Assembly: GCF_029227915.1 (NCBI RefSeq)
Contig: NC_079876.1
Location: 19,034,001-19,098,000 of the forward strand
Direction: 5' to 3'
From: Hydractinia symbiolongicarpus
Lineage: Eukaryota; Cnidaria; Hydrozoa; Anthoathecata; Hydractiniidae
DNA: 64,000 nt
The position numbers were made by a program, and so were the translations under genes. Position 1 is the first letter of the stretch, and each line of letters opens with the position of its first letter. The notes beneath the pieces are model-generated. The model was not told the origin of the DNA. It saw only the letters and a list, made by a program, of their open reading frames with translations, and made no database searches. This document shows, piece after piece, positions 22,585 through 33,506 of this stretch.

Positions 22585-22964
22585 TAACACAATTAATCAT
22601 TCTTATATCGTCACAAAGATTGAAATTAAAGCGTTTAATAAATGTCTACTTTTATCCTAACAATGATTGCATTCTCCTTTCCAAAGACTTTGAGATAAAC
22701 CTCGAAAGTAGTACTACTTCCGAGGTTTTGTCTTAAAATGCTCCAGGAACAAGAATGCAATGATTACTTATTTCATATTGGTAGCTTAGGAACATGCTAA
22801 TAGTAAACCTTCTATGCTTAAGTAAAAACATGCGCATTCTGATTCGAAACAACCGCATTAACTAACCACGTGATCAAACGTACAAACGAAGCGGTCTACT
22901 GTCGGGTGGAGCGGGTTAGTGTTAAATTTTATTACCAAATGACTTTTTTATAGCTGCCAGTTTT

Positions 22965-23032
22965 AAAGTTGCCAACAAAGTTTTAGCTAGTCTTATAGGA
23001 ATAAGACTAGCTAAAACTTTGTTGGCAACTTT
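22965..23032. repeat. Perfect 32-bp inverted repeat with 4-base loop
   Basis: The arms 22965-22996 and 23001-23032 are exact reverse complements (the first arm begins AAAGTTGCCAACAAAG); the loop is AGGA. The pair would extrude or transcribe as a tight hairpin. Confidence 0.8.
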
Positions 23033-23384
23033 TTTTTAATTTCTATTTGGCAATATTTTTGTGAATTTCCATTCTCTATTTTTTGAAATCCAGTTTCGGG
23101 AGTTGTCATGGCAACCGTATTGCAACATTTGGAAAATGTTCTGATTTGTTTACTCATCTGTATTGTACCCGAAAAGTAATAGGTATAAAGGGTACTAATA
23201 GGCAGCGGTAAAAACACGTTTTCTTCAGAAACAATAGCCAAGTTGCCGATGCCAATAAATTTTGATAACCTCAAATCAATTTCTTTTATGCAGTCATTAA
23301 CATTGAAAAAGTATTTGAGGTGTTTAAACTGAACTTTTAGGATATTATATAAAAATGAAAACAAAAATTCTTATTGATGTTGTT

Positions 23385-23645
23385 GTTGTAATTTTACGTC
23401 CACAGGGTTTTTGATTCAATTGTTGAGAGTGGCCGGCACTCTACCCCAGTGCACAGTTCAGTCGGCTCTGATCTCTATTCTCGTACTCTAATTTAAGGTG
23501 GCTTACGGGTAACCTAATGCCACGCAATGAACCCTAAGACACACACATGACAGGACTACGACATATAGCGGAACTACGTGATTTGATGTGTGGGCGGTCC
23601 ACCTTCCTCACTAGACCCAGGGCTCCACAGCTTGCCAGCCATGAG
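23385..23645 (-). repeat. GC-richer dispersed repeat, possibly SINE
   Basis: Base composition rises well above the surroundings. Read on the minus strand it ends with CAAAAACCC, then ACAACAACAACA, like an A-rich SINE tail, and holds a box-B-like GGGTTCATTGCG. The box A is not convincing. The identity is uncertain. Confidence 0.3.
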
Positions 23646-23945
23646 ACAAATTATAACATACTTTTACTTCATATAAAGCACTTCACTTTTATCTAATAAC
23701 TACTTGTTTTCACATTTATTACGGTAAATTTCCGTCATTCTCGTTTAATCCCAACATGCAAGAAATCTTATTAATGCAAAAACAACCCTTTAAATAAGCT
23801 TGAAAACAGAAAACGTTAAAAAGTAAACATGTTTACATTGTAAAGTATTACATTTATTTAATATTTTTTTAAAGAATCATATTTCAATGTTATCATAGAT
23901 TGACTATGTTTAATTAGATATCAGATGTAATCGACATCACAAATA

Positions 23946-25880
23946 TCTATATATTAATACGCCTTGTGTGTGTGTGCGCACGGTGAGGCCACGTCACACA
24001 AATCACAGGTCACTTTCTTACGACGTGGCGTTACGCTAAAATTTACCAAGTTAAAGAAAACGCAAATCAGGGGGTTACTATATAAATATTTAATTCTCTT
24101 TTCTTATTTTTTTTTAAAATAAAACTTTTTTTCCTTACTCATTAAAACTAATTTTTATTTTAATTTTAAATGGTTTTATTTGTTTTTTTGTTGTAAAAGC
24201 CCCGCTGGTCGTTTAACATAGAATAATTAAATTTTACCCCCGGTTTACCATGTGCGCGCCGTATCTCACGGAAACAAAGTTTATTAACTGAAAAATGAAA
24301 ACCGAAGCGAAGAAAGTTGTCTCTTTTTCAAAGTAATCCTGGAAAAATTTATTTCAAACAAGGTTTACTCATCACGAGGTTAGATTAAAGCTTATTTATT
24401 TCTTCTATCTTTTTTGTGTTCTGGGACCGAAGTTGCTTTCTTTTAAAAAAACTATCGAATTCGAATGATAATTCGAATCTAAGAAGTAAAGAACAAAACT
24501 GTTGTCATTGTAGAGCGACTGTTGATGTCGAGCGAGAATAAAAAAAGTTAATGTTGTTGCCAGAAATATTTATTATAAAGAAGAAAAACGTACGATAATA
24601 TAACGTCAAAAAGAGAACTGATTGGAAATGTATCAGACAATTGTAGCTAGCTATACATTTTCAATTTGTTTTCTTTGGGATGAAGCGAAGTTTAATAATT
24701 GAAGTAAAAAACTGATTGGTCTTTTATCCAGAGACGCTAGCTAACTGAGAAAGCCAAAGAAAGGCAGGTGTGTTGTTTAGTTTATCTGGTAAAGAGATAA
24801 GTTTAGGTGTGTAACGTTTTTTTTTAACCGTTTTAACTTTCAGAGCTCAGCTTTTCCTTTAAATTTTTAGTTTCTTTTTGAGTCTTGAGCTTAAATGCGT
24901 TTTCTTTTGACACAATTTTTATAAGAATCTAAAATGTAAAGCGACGTTTTTAAACCGTTTACACGCTTTGTCTTTAGCCTGAACATATTTAACATTTTTT
25001 GTAAGAATATACTCTAAACAATGGGTCAGAATATCCTAAGAAAATGTCTAAGCTTGGTTGTTTCTTTTAATATAAAAATTTGTATGACTGAACCTTTTTC
25101 TCTCCAAAACAATGGGCAAGTACACCAGGGAAAGCTAAGAACATGAAGGCCGAAACGAAAAAAAAAAACACTATTCTTATAAAATACAGCGTGTATATGA
25201 TAGAGAAGAGTTTATATAGAATGTAGAAAGTATTTTTTCGTTGTTACTGTTTTTAACGCTACGAAGTGGTTGATGTCGTTATAATAAACCTTAATGTAAA
25301 CAAATTTAAATCAATGTTTACATCTGTTACGTTACCGTTTAAAATAATATTCGATTCTTCAATTCGAAAACACTGCATTGTTATCATGCACTGCACGTTT
25401 GCGCATTGGGAAGGTTGCTATATGCAATAGACTAAATAGCTAATTTGGTATGATGCATTAGAATCTGTACGTTGTGGAAACTTTGCAATAACCTTATTTG
25501 TGTGACTTATATTTCGGGTATGGCAAAGAAAGTATATAGTTTTAACAGATTTGTTAGCCACCTTCGATTTTGTTAAACTTTTTGCATTTTTATTTGTTGC
25601 TGGACATGCTTATATTTTTAAGCGTTCTGTTTCAGCGGGTACAAGTATAACGCAGATTGTGAGCAACTTCAATTCCAGGGTTTTTTTCTCTTTTATTGTT
25701 ATTTTTTTATTGCTGCACATATTTATTTTTTTGGACGTTTTGTTCTAGTGGTTATAAACTAGAATAATACAAATTGTGACTTTTAAAAATTCATATTACT
25801 GTGTTGTATGTTTTTGTTTGGTATCCCTTACATCGGTTTAATGAGAGATTCAGTGGATTCCCCCACGGGTATTCAGCTAG
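23946..25880 (+). mobile_element. Helitron (family H2), first tandem copy
   Basis: It starts TCTATATATTAATACGCC after a host A and ends with a small hairpin (GTGGATTCCCCCAC) followed by GGGTATTCAG and CTAG at 25877-25880. Both are Helitron hallmarks: 5' TC, 3' hairpin plus CTRR, insertion between A and T, no target duplication. Length is 1935 bases. No Rep or helicase ORF is present, so it is non-autonomous. The next copy starts at the very next base. Confidence 0.75.
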
Positions 25881-27890
25881 TCTATATATTAATACGCCTT
25901 GTGTGTGTGTGCGCACGGTGAGGCCACGTCACACAAATCACAGGTCACTTTCTTACGACGTGGCGTTACGCTAAAATTTACCAAGTTAAAGAAAACGCAA
26001 ATCAGGGGGTTACTATATAAATATTTAATTCTCTTTTCTTATTTTTTTTTTAAAATAAAACTCTTTTTCCTTACTCATTAAAACTAAATTTTATTTTAAT
26101 TTCAAATGGTTTTATTTGTTTTTTTGTTGTAAAAGCCCCGCTGGTCGTTTGGGATAGAATAATTAAATTTTACCTCCGGTTTACCATGTGCGCGCCGTAT
26201 CTCACGGAAACAAAGTTTATTAACTGAAAAATGAAAACCGAAGCGAAGAAAGTTGTCTCTTTTTCAAAGTAATCCTGAAAAAAGTTATTTCAAACAAGGT
26301 TTACTCATCACGAGGTTAGATTAAAGCTTATTTGTTTCTTCTATCTTTTTTGTGTTCTGGGACCGAAGTTGCTTTCTTTTAAAAAAACTATCGAATTCGA
26401 ATGATAATTCGAATCTAAGAAGTAAAGAACAAAACTGTTGTCATTGTAGAGCGACTGTTGATGTCGAGCAAGAATAAAAAAAGTTTATGTTGTTGCCAGA
26501 AATGTCTGTTATAAAGAAGAAAAACGTACGATAATATAACGTCAAAAAGAGAACTGATTGGAAATGTATCAGACAATTGTAGCTAGCTATACATTTTCAA
26601 TTTGTTTTCTTTGGGATGAAGCGAAGTTTAATAATCGAAGTAAAAAACTGATTGGTCTTTTATCCAGAGACGCTAGCTAACTGAGAAAGCCAAAGAAAGG
26701 CAGGTGTGTTGTTTAGTTTATCTGGTAAAGAGATAAGTTTAGGTGTGTAACGTTTTTTTTAACCGTTTTAACTTTCAGAGCTCAGCTTTTCCTTTAAATT
26801 TTTAGTTCCTTGTTGCGTCTTGAGCTTAAATGCGTTTTCTTTTGACACAATTTTTATAAGAATCTAAAATGTAAAGCGACGTTTTTAAGCCGTTTACACG
26901 CTTCCAGCTAAACTTTCCCTTTAATATGAAGTTAAATATGTTTTGTCTTTAGCCTGAACATATTTAACATTTTTTGTAAGAATATACTCTAAACAATGGG
27001 TCAGAATATCCTAAGAATATGTCTAAGCTTGGTTGTTTCTTTTAATATAAAAATTTGTATGACTGAACCTCTTTCTCTCCAAAACAATGGGCAAGTACAC
27101 CAGGGAAAGCTAAGAACATGAAGGCGGAAACGAAAAAAAACACTATTCTTATAAAATACAGCGTGTATATAATAGAGAAGAGTTTATATAAAATGTAGAA
27201 AGTATTTTTTCGTTGTTACTGTTTTTAACGCTACGAAGTGGTTGATGTCGTTATAATAAACCTTAATGTAAACAAAGTTAAATCAATGTTTACATCTGTT
27301 ACGTTACCGTTTAAAATAATATTCGATTCTTCAATTCGAAAACACTGCATTGTTATCATGCACTGCACGTTTGCGCATTGGGAAGGTTGCTATATGTAAT
27401 AGACTAAATAGCTAATTTGGTATGATGCATTAGAATCTGTACGTTGTGGAAACTTTGCAATAACCTTATTTGTGTGACTTATCGATTTTTTCTAATGTCT
27501 GGTATACCATTTTCCCTTTTATATTTCGGGCATGGCAAAGCAAGTATATAGTTTTAACAGATTTGTTAGCCACCTTCGATTTTGTTAAACTTTTTGCATT
27601 TTTATGTTGCTGGACATGCTTATATTTTTAAGCGTTCTGTTTCAGCGGGTACAAATATAAGGCAGATTGTGAGCAACTTCAATCCCAGGGTTTTTTTCTC
27701 CTTTATTGTTATTTTTTTATTGCTGCACATATTTATTTTTTTGGACGTTTTGTTTTAGTGGTTATAAACTAGAATAATACAAATTGTGACTTTTAAAAAT
27801 TCATATTACTGTGTTGTATGTTTTTGTTTGGTATCCCTTACATCGGTTTAATGAGAGATTCAGTGGATTCCCCCACGGGTATTCAGCTAG
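25881..27890 (+). mobile_element. Helitron (family H2), second tandem copy
   Basis: Same 5' start and 3' end as the preceding copy (CTAG at 27887-27890, then T). It is nearly identical along its length but 75 bases longer, mainly through two insertions of about 40 bases (about 26902-26942 and 27482-27522) that the first copy lacks. It directly abuts the first copy with no spacer. Confidence 0.75.
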
Positions 27891-27969
27891 TCAATCACAT
27901 TATGTCTGTATGGATAGCTTTCAGTGGGTAATTAAGTTTAAGAATGTCTGAAATTACAAAGGTGTTATC

Positions 27970-28338
27970 ATGGTGGCATATGTGGGGTTATTACGCAGCC
28001 TCAGAAACCAGTTTCTAACTACTCCGAAAAATCTTAAACATCAATCACAAGGACTTTATATAAGTCAACATTTTACTAAATTTTACTTAAAAATAGATGT
28101 GTGTAGATCTCTACTAAAGGCATCAAAAATTGGTCACAGTGCAAAATCCTTCAAATCATATTTGTCATATCATGATAATGAAATGGAAAAAAAAAAGCGA
28201 AGTGCGAAGGAACTGCATGCAGCGTTTCATGTAATATCCCAGCCTCATAACTTTCACTATGTTAGGTTATTAGTCATAAATGCTGGTACGAATGATGTCT
28301 GTACCATGACAATTAAAAATCATGATGACTTTTATTAA
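27970..28338 (+). CDS. Hypothetical 122-residue ORF beside the Helitron 3' end
   Basis: An intact ATG-to-stop frame without introns begins 80 bases after the second H2 Helitron. The protein is basic. GLLRSLRNQF near the start, a central VCRSL, and KRSAKELHAAFHVISQPH later are reminiscent of small LYR-type mitochondrial assembly factors such as FMC1. The match is weak and by memory only. The last 25 residues look unlike any family I know. It may be a diverged processed copy or a chance frame; no promoter or poly(A) signal was identified. Confidence 0.3.
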   Translation: MVAYVGLLRSLRNQFLTTPKNLKHQSQGLYISQHFTKFYLKIDVCRSLLKASKIGHSAKSFKSYLSYHDNEMEKKKRSAKELHAAFHVISQPHNFHYVRLLVINAGTNDVCTMTIKNHDDFY

Positions 28339-29041
28339 TAATTTTAGCTAGCGTCAGCATTGAATTTTCTGTTAAAATACCAGTTTTTAAAGATATATTG
28401 TTTAGTAGATATTTTAGCGATATTTGTTAAAAAAAAAAGATAATATTGTTGAAATGAAAAATCATTGTTGGTCCATTAATTTCGACTAAAATCTAAATGC
28501 CACGATGTTCGTGGCTTAAAATTTTAAACAATTTGCTTGCTAACATATTCTACGGTGCGAATTTAAGCCCTAAGCATAATTTGTCAGAATTAAAACCCCT
28601 GCAACTTTGAGTTACGGTGGTAAATTGAATAAATATTTCACAAAATTTAATGTTCTGACTCAAAACCCTTTTGACTCATTCTGAATTTATTTAAAAAGGA
28701 ACATTCCCAACCCTCAACCCCTCGTATAATCTTACCCAGGTGAATAATGACTTTTAGAAGGATTTTGCCTAAGTACCTTTCCCATGTTAGGCGAAGAGCA
28801 AAAAATCAGTTGCTTATAAAGAAAAGTGCACTAACCTTTTAAATGAGAATGTTAAACAACTAAGTGTTATAACTCAACAACATCTTATAATTCTCATTCT
28901 CATTGTTGTGTTGCTATAGTTACTTAAAAAATATTCTGTTTGCATAGTACTTTGTTTTTACCACTTGGCGAAAGAAGTGCAATAATCATGGCGCTGAAGT
29001 ATTTTTTTATTAGCAAATTGACACATTATTGATAAAAAATT
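28339..29041. other. AT-rich stretch, no feature seen
   Basis: Nothing recognisable on either strand. Confidence 0.35.
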
Positions 29042-29220
29042 TCTCTATAATAATAGCCGTATTTTGTCTGTGTGCCCGGTAAAGCCGCGTTGCGTAACGG
29101 AAACACGAATTTTTTAAAAAGCGCATTAATACCAAATGAGATATATTTTTGTCCACTTTGTTGCGACGGGTAAATTTAAAGGACGGGCGACTCCGTGATT
29201 TTTCCACGGCTAACGAGTAG
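29042..29220 (+). mobile_element. Short Helitron (family H1), degraded 3' end
   Basis: It starts TCTCTATAATAATAGCCG and closes with CCGTGATTTTTCCACGG followed by TAACGAGTAG. The usual final CTAG reads GTAG. Length is 179 bases. It matches the copies at 31461-31804 through most of its length. Confidence 0.65.
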
Positions 29221-29222
29221 TG

Positions 29223-29336
29223 TCTATATAATAGCCGTATACATCTTTCTGTCATGCATAATGGTAGCGCAAGTAGCGAGACGCGGTATAATGAGGACGG
29301 GCTAACTCGTGGATTTTTCCACGAGTCACTGACTTA
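29223..29336 (+). mobile_element. Short Helitron (H1-related), abutting the previous one
   Basis: It starts TCTATATAATAGCCGTATAC two bases after the preceding copy and ends with the hairpin CTCGTGGATTTTTCCACGAG and CACTGACTTA, where CTAG is expected at the last four bases. Internally it holds GCGCAAGTAGCGAGACGCGG, shared with the copy at 30413-30557. Confidence 0.55.
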
Positions 29337-30412
29337 TACTTTGATTGATAGAAAAGTTAGTTAACATTCGTTTACAAGAAGATCAAACATGATTATTTGA
29401 TAATTTGTAAAAAAATGAAAAATAATATCGCAGTTTGACTTTAAAAATTTCCATAGGAATTGATTATCACAAACTAAATAAAACCTTCTTCGATTAAATG
29501 TTTTTTTCTGGACAATGGCTCAAAGTACGAGAAGCCATATACTCTAAGTTTATATGGCGTTGACGTCAGCAACAATCAACACATTTTAGGAATTTGGACT
29601 TTTGGACATTTGAAACAAACTATAATCATAAATCCTCGCTCTGAATATTGACAACTGTACATTAACAAGTTCAAAATTTGTGGATTTAATATGGAAATAG
29701 CCTACGCAATCACTTATGATGGCGAACCTTAAAATTAGCCGTCTTGTTTTATATATTTTGACCAAAATTGTGGATAGCCTAATTTTTAGAGGATTATGTA
29801 ACTTTAGGGTAGCTAAGACCCTGTTTAAGAACAACGTCGAAGATGTTTGCAAACATTTGCCGTTTGTAAGTACCACATTTAATGTGTACAAAGTTTGCGC
29901 GTAAATTGCATGCAAACGGAATCAAAGTACCCTGTCCATAAAAAAGATATATTGTGTCAGTGGCTCACTGTTTACAAATGACACCACGAAACAAAAAAAC
30001 CGTGTCTTTGTATTTCCTGTAACCTACACTGAGATCTAGGACGGGATTAGTATGTAACAGAATTAATTTTCTTTAATTGCTGTGTGTATATCTTGTATTT
30101 ATACTCGGAAAAAAAGTGATAAATTGTGGAGTGATATTCTTACCGACCAAAAATTACGACATTTTTTTTTATATTGAAGAAGAACAATGTTTTCAGATAA
30201 ACTTTATAATTTACCATATAGTGTATGGCAGGTTGCCTATGAAAACAGTTGTTTTTTATTAAGAATTTTAAATAAAGCTAGGTTCTATATGAAATACTTC
30301 TTCCGTTCTATGTTACATGTGTCCACCACTAAACCATTTACTAAACTAAATTTATCTTTGACTTTTGAGCAATTCGCCAAGCTGGCGAAGCTGTAAAACG
30401 CTTTTTTGATAA
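29337..30412. other. AT-rich stretch, no gene recognised
   Basis: Overlapping frames on both strands (for example 29586-29915 and 30077-30396) show no domains. Nothing else was noted. Confidence 0.3.
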
Positions 30413-30557
30413 TCTGTATTATAATACCCGTATACGTCTCTCCGTCCGTCTGTCTGTCACTCAAAATGATGGCTTAGCTGCGCAAGTAGCGAGACGCATG
30501 CGATGCGGTATAAAAGGACGGGTGAACCCGTGAATTTTTCCACCGGCTAACGACTAG
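30413..30557 (+). mobile_element. Short Helitron (H1-related)
   Basis: It starts TCTGTATTATAATACCCG after a host A and ends with a hairpin AACCCGTGAATTTTTCCACC followed by GGCTAACGACTAG and then T. Length is 145 bases. It contains CGCAAGTAGCGAGACGC, shared with 29223-29336 and 52095-52187. Confidence 0.6.
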
Positions 30558-31460
30558 TATTATCAAAACAAGAAGCCATATTGAAATCTGTAAAATTTCT
30601 TTTGTTTTTATGTCAACATAATTAGCGAAAACGCACATGCTCCACACTTTTGTAAACATACAAAAAGAAAAAGTTTAATCTCGTTTTAAAACGACGTTCT
30701 GTTATAAGAAGTTATTTATTTTACTTAGAATAAACATTAATTCAGCACACATTTTGTCGGCCTTTTGTCGGCGCATATCTATCAAACTTCTTTTTTATAA
30801 GCAAAGTGGTATACTCAAGCTTGTAAAAATAGATTTATATCACAGCTGAACACTGACTTTTAAATTGTTGCTAAAGTTTTTACAAACAATGTTAACCGAT
30901 TTATATCAGGCACATTTTTCATACAAATGTCACGTGTCTGCAGCCTGTTACAGTCAGATTTTTATAGAAAAAAGCAAGTCCCCAATGTTTGAGAATTTGG
31001 AATTTGATCGTTTTTTTGCAAATAAGACTCGGTCGAGCACCTGGCGCACTGATTCTATTAAAAAATATTAAAAGAAACAATAGAAAATTCAATACATTTA
31101 AAGCATACAGATATGACCCTATTTCTCCTTCCGTATTCCGTCCCCCATGGTTTAAATAAGCCAAAAAATCTCAGAACTGTCCCTAAATTTAGCCGCTTTT
31201 AAAAACGCGGACAGAAAAGATTTTGACAGCATGTTAATTTTGACTAAGATACATGCTCAGAAAACATTAAAAACAATTCTCACGATTGACATAACGCAGG
31301 CTCTAAATAAAACATGTGGCTTAGGTCAAAATACTTTATCCAGTCAAGTAAAATTATGCTTTAAATAAAGTCAAGTGTGCTTTTAACCCATAATACCGGA
31401 ATATTCAACCTTCAATTGTAGCTTTCAACCAATTATACTGGTGAAAAAAGGGTTAAACTA
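30558..31460. other. Spacer between Helitron copies, no gene recognised
   Basis: AT-rich, with small non-conserved frames only. Confidence 0.3.
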
Positions 31461-31632
31461 TCTCTATAATAATAGCCGTCGTCTGTCTGTCTCTGCGCGG
31501 ACCCCCGCTAAGTTAGAAAATGATGTTACGGAAACACGAATATCAAATGCGATATATTCTTATCCACTTTGTTGCCACGGGTAAATTCAAAGGACGGGCG
31601 AACCCGTGGATTTTTCCACGGGCAACGACTAG
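31461..31632 (+). mobile_element. Helitron H1, array copy 1
   Basis: 172 bases, starting TCTCTATAATAATAGCCGTC after a host A and ending with CCCGTGGATTTTTCCACGGG and CAACGACTAG. All Helitron boundary marks are intact. Confidence 0.75.
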
Positions 31633-31804
31633 TCTCTATAATAATAGCCGTCGTCTGTCTGTCTCTGCGCGGACCCCCGCTGAGTTAGAAAATGATGTAA
31701 CGGAAACACGAATATCAAATGCGATATATTTTTATCCACTTTGTTGCGACGGGTAAATATAAAGGACGGGCGAACCCGTGGATTTTTCCACGGGTAACGA
31801 CTAG
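31633..31804 (+). mobile_element. Helitron H1, array copy 2
   Basis: 172 bases, beginning at the base after copy 1 and differing from it at only a few positions (for example TGAGTTAGAA for TAAGTTAGAA). It ends CTAG at 31801-31804. It is head to tail with copies 1 and 3. Confidence 0.75.
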
Positions 31805-33506
31805 TCTCTATAATAATAGCCGTCGTCTGTCTGTCTCTGCGCAACATGGCGGAGCAAGTAGCGAGACCCGCCGAAAATCCCCGCGGCCCTGCAGCTTTAT
31901 TTCGAATCCCCGGCAAACCCCGTTTTTTTATCGGCCTTGCTTTGCCGCTCATTGTAATAAACCAATCACGAGGCTCCATTTTCACTAATGACCAATCCAA
32001 GTGCTTCGCGGCCTCAACATGCCGACGGGAGGAAACATGCTACCCCTACGAAGACCATTTTGGTTTGGAAGTGATGGTGTGAAGTTTGTAGGTTTCCTTT
32101 CAATCCTCCTTATTTCTTCTGAGTACTTTTTATCCTATAGGATTATTTAGTTTGTTTTCACATGTTAAGGTGAATATTTCATCACGTTTTCTAGCTACGT
32201 ATAAATCTTAAACAAACCAATTTTAAGTTTTTGGCTAGCTACAAAACGTACATTTTAAGGCAGCTAGCTATAGCTATCTTTATTTATTCCTATTCTTTTA
32301 AAGTTTTTATTCAGTTTGGTATATTGTTATTTATTTTTATGTAGAAGTTGGGTCTACCTATCTAGCTCCTTTTAGCTGTACCTCTGGCTAAAAAGTGAAA
32401 GTAGCTAAATGCAGTTATAGGCAGCTACCAATTTTATTACTGCTATGAAAGCTTATGCTGAAAAATAAAATTGCTGAGTATATATTTTTTTAACTGAACT
32501 TGATAACGACAGGCGGTTTCCTGATTTTTTTTAAACTGAAGTCGCGATAAAGTTTTTTTAAAAATGGTGTTATGCCTATACTCATGTGCGACACAGTCTA
32601 GATGTACTAAGCGCTTAGTCCGGTGGTAACAACGGGCTGTTTCCTGTGTTTCTGTTTAACCGAAGTTGTGATAACGTTTTTTACAGAAAAAAAGTACACA
32701 CTGTTTACCTATACTAAGCGCTCAGCTTAACATTTTTTTGAACTTTTCCCGGGAACATTTCCTGAAAAATAAAGAAGGTTGGCCAGCTGCTTTCGCTATG
32801 ACGGGGTAACATTGAATTGTAATCTGGGTTTTTATTTTACCTAAGTTGTCGAAAGTTATTTTTTGAATAGTATATTACACCGGAAACACCATAAAGTTGT
32901 GTGCACTTCACTTTATTTTCTACACACTATATGGCTGTACTAAAGCGCTTTACCTGTGTGGCACAGTTGACGGTTCTTATTAATCACTCAATCTGGTGTT
33001 TAACGCTGGGTAACACAGCTACTTGTGGCTTAACCCGGCATTTCAACAGAGTGTATTCTGTGTTGTGTAAACCAAAACTGCAATAGTTTTTTTGAATAGG
33101 GTCTTAAGCCTAAACGCATGTGTCGCACGATTTACCTGTACTAAGTGCTCAGTCCAATGTCACAATTAATTTGTTAACCTTTACTGAAACTTATTTCGCA
33201 AAATAAAATAAAATTGACCAATTGTTTTTCCTATGACGGGGTAACAAATGGTTGTAAATTGTGTTTTTATTTTGGCTAAAGTTACAGTAGAGTTATATTT
33301 TCAAAAATACACTACAGCCGAAACACTATAGTGTTGTGTGCGCTTTACTCGATTAACGACATACTGCGTACCTGTACTAAAGCGCTCCACCTGACCGTGT
33401 AGTACAGTTTACGGCTCTTATTAAGCGCTCCACATAGTGTTCAATGGCGGGTCACACCTTGACTTGTGGCTTACCGCGGCGTTTCGACGCCGGGTTTCCC
33501 GGCTAG
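31805..33506 (+). mobile_element. Chimeric Helitron (H1 5' end, H3 body and 3' end)
   Basis: It begins with the H1 5' end (TCTCTATAATAATAGCCGTC) at the base after array copy 2, but after about 40 bases runs into unrelated sequence. The 3' end is a different hairpin, GCCGGGTTTCCCGGC, flowing directly into TAG T so that CTAG sits at 33503-33506. The body matches the inverted repeat at 19649-20815. Internal subrepeats of the type CTGTACTAAGCGCT occur near 32610, 32710, 33145 and 33375. No coding capacity is evident. About 1.7 kb. Confidence 0.55.

Larger units (their letters stand above)
22585..23945. other. Intergenic stretch with one long hairpin and a GC-richer patch
   Basis: Apart from the inverted repeat at 22965-23032 and the SINE-like patch at 23385-23645 listed separately, I see no gene. 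A 117-codon minus frame (23364-23011) starts inside the hairpin and has no recognisable domain. Confidence 0.35.

Noticed and set aside
31520-32082. Overlapping ORFs across the Helitron array
   Set aside because: They follow the repeat units and appear on both strands; no conserved protein features.
29042-33506. CRISPR-like array
   Set aside because: Repeats are complete Helitrons with TC/CTAG ends, not short repeats with unique spacers, and the genome is eukaryotic.
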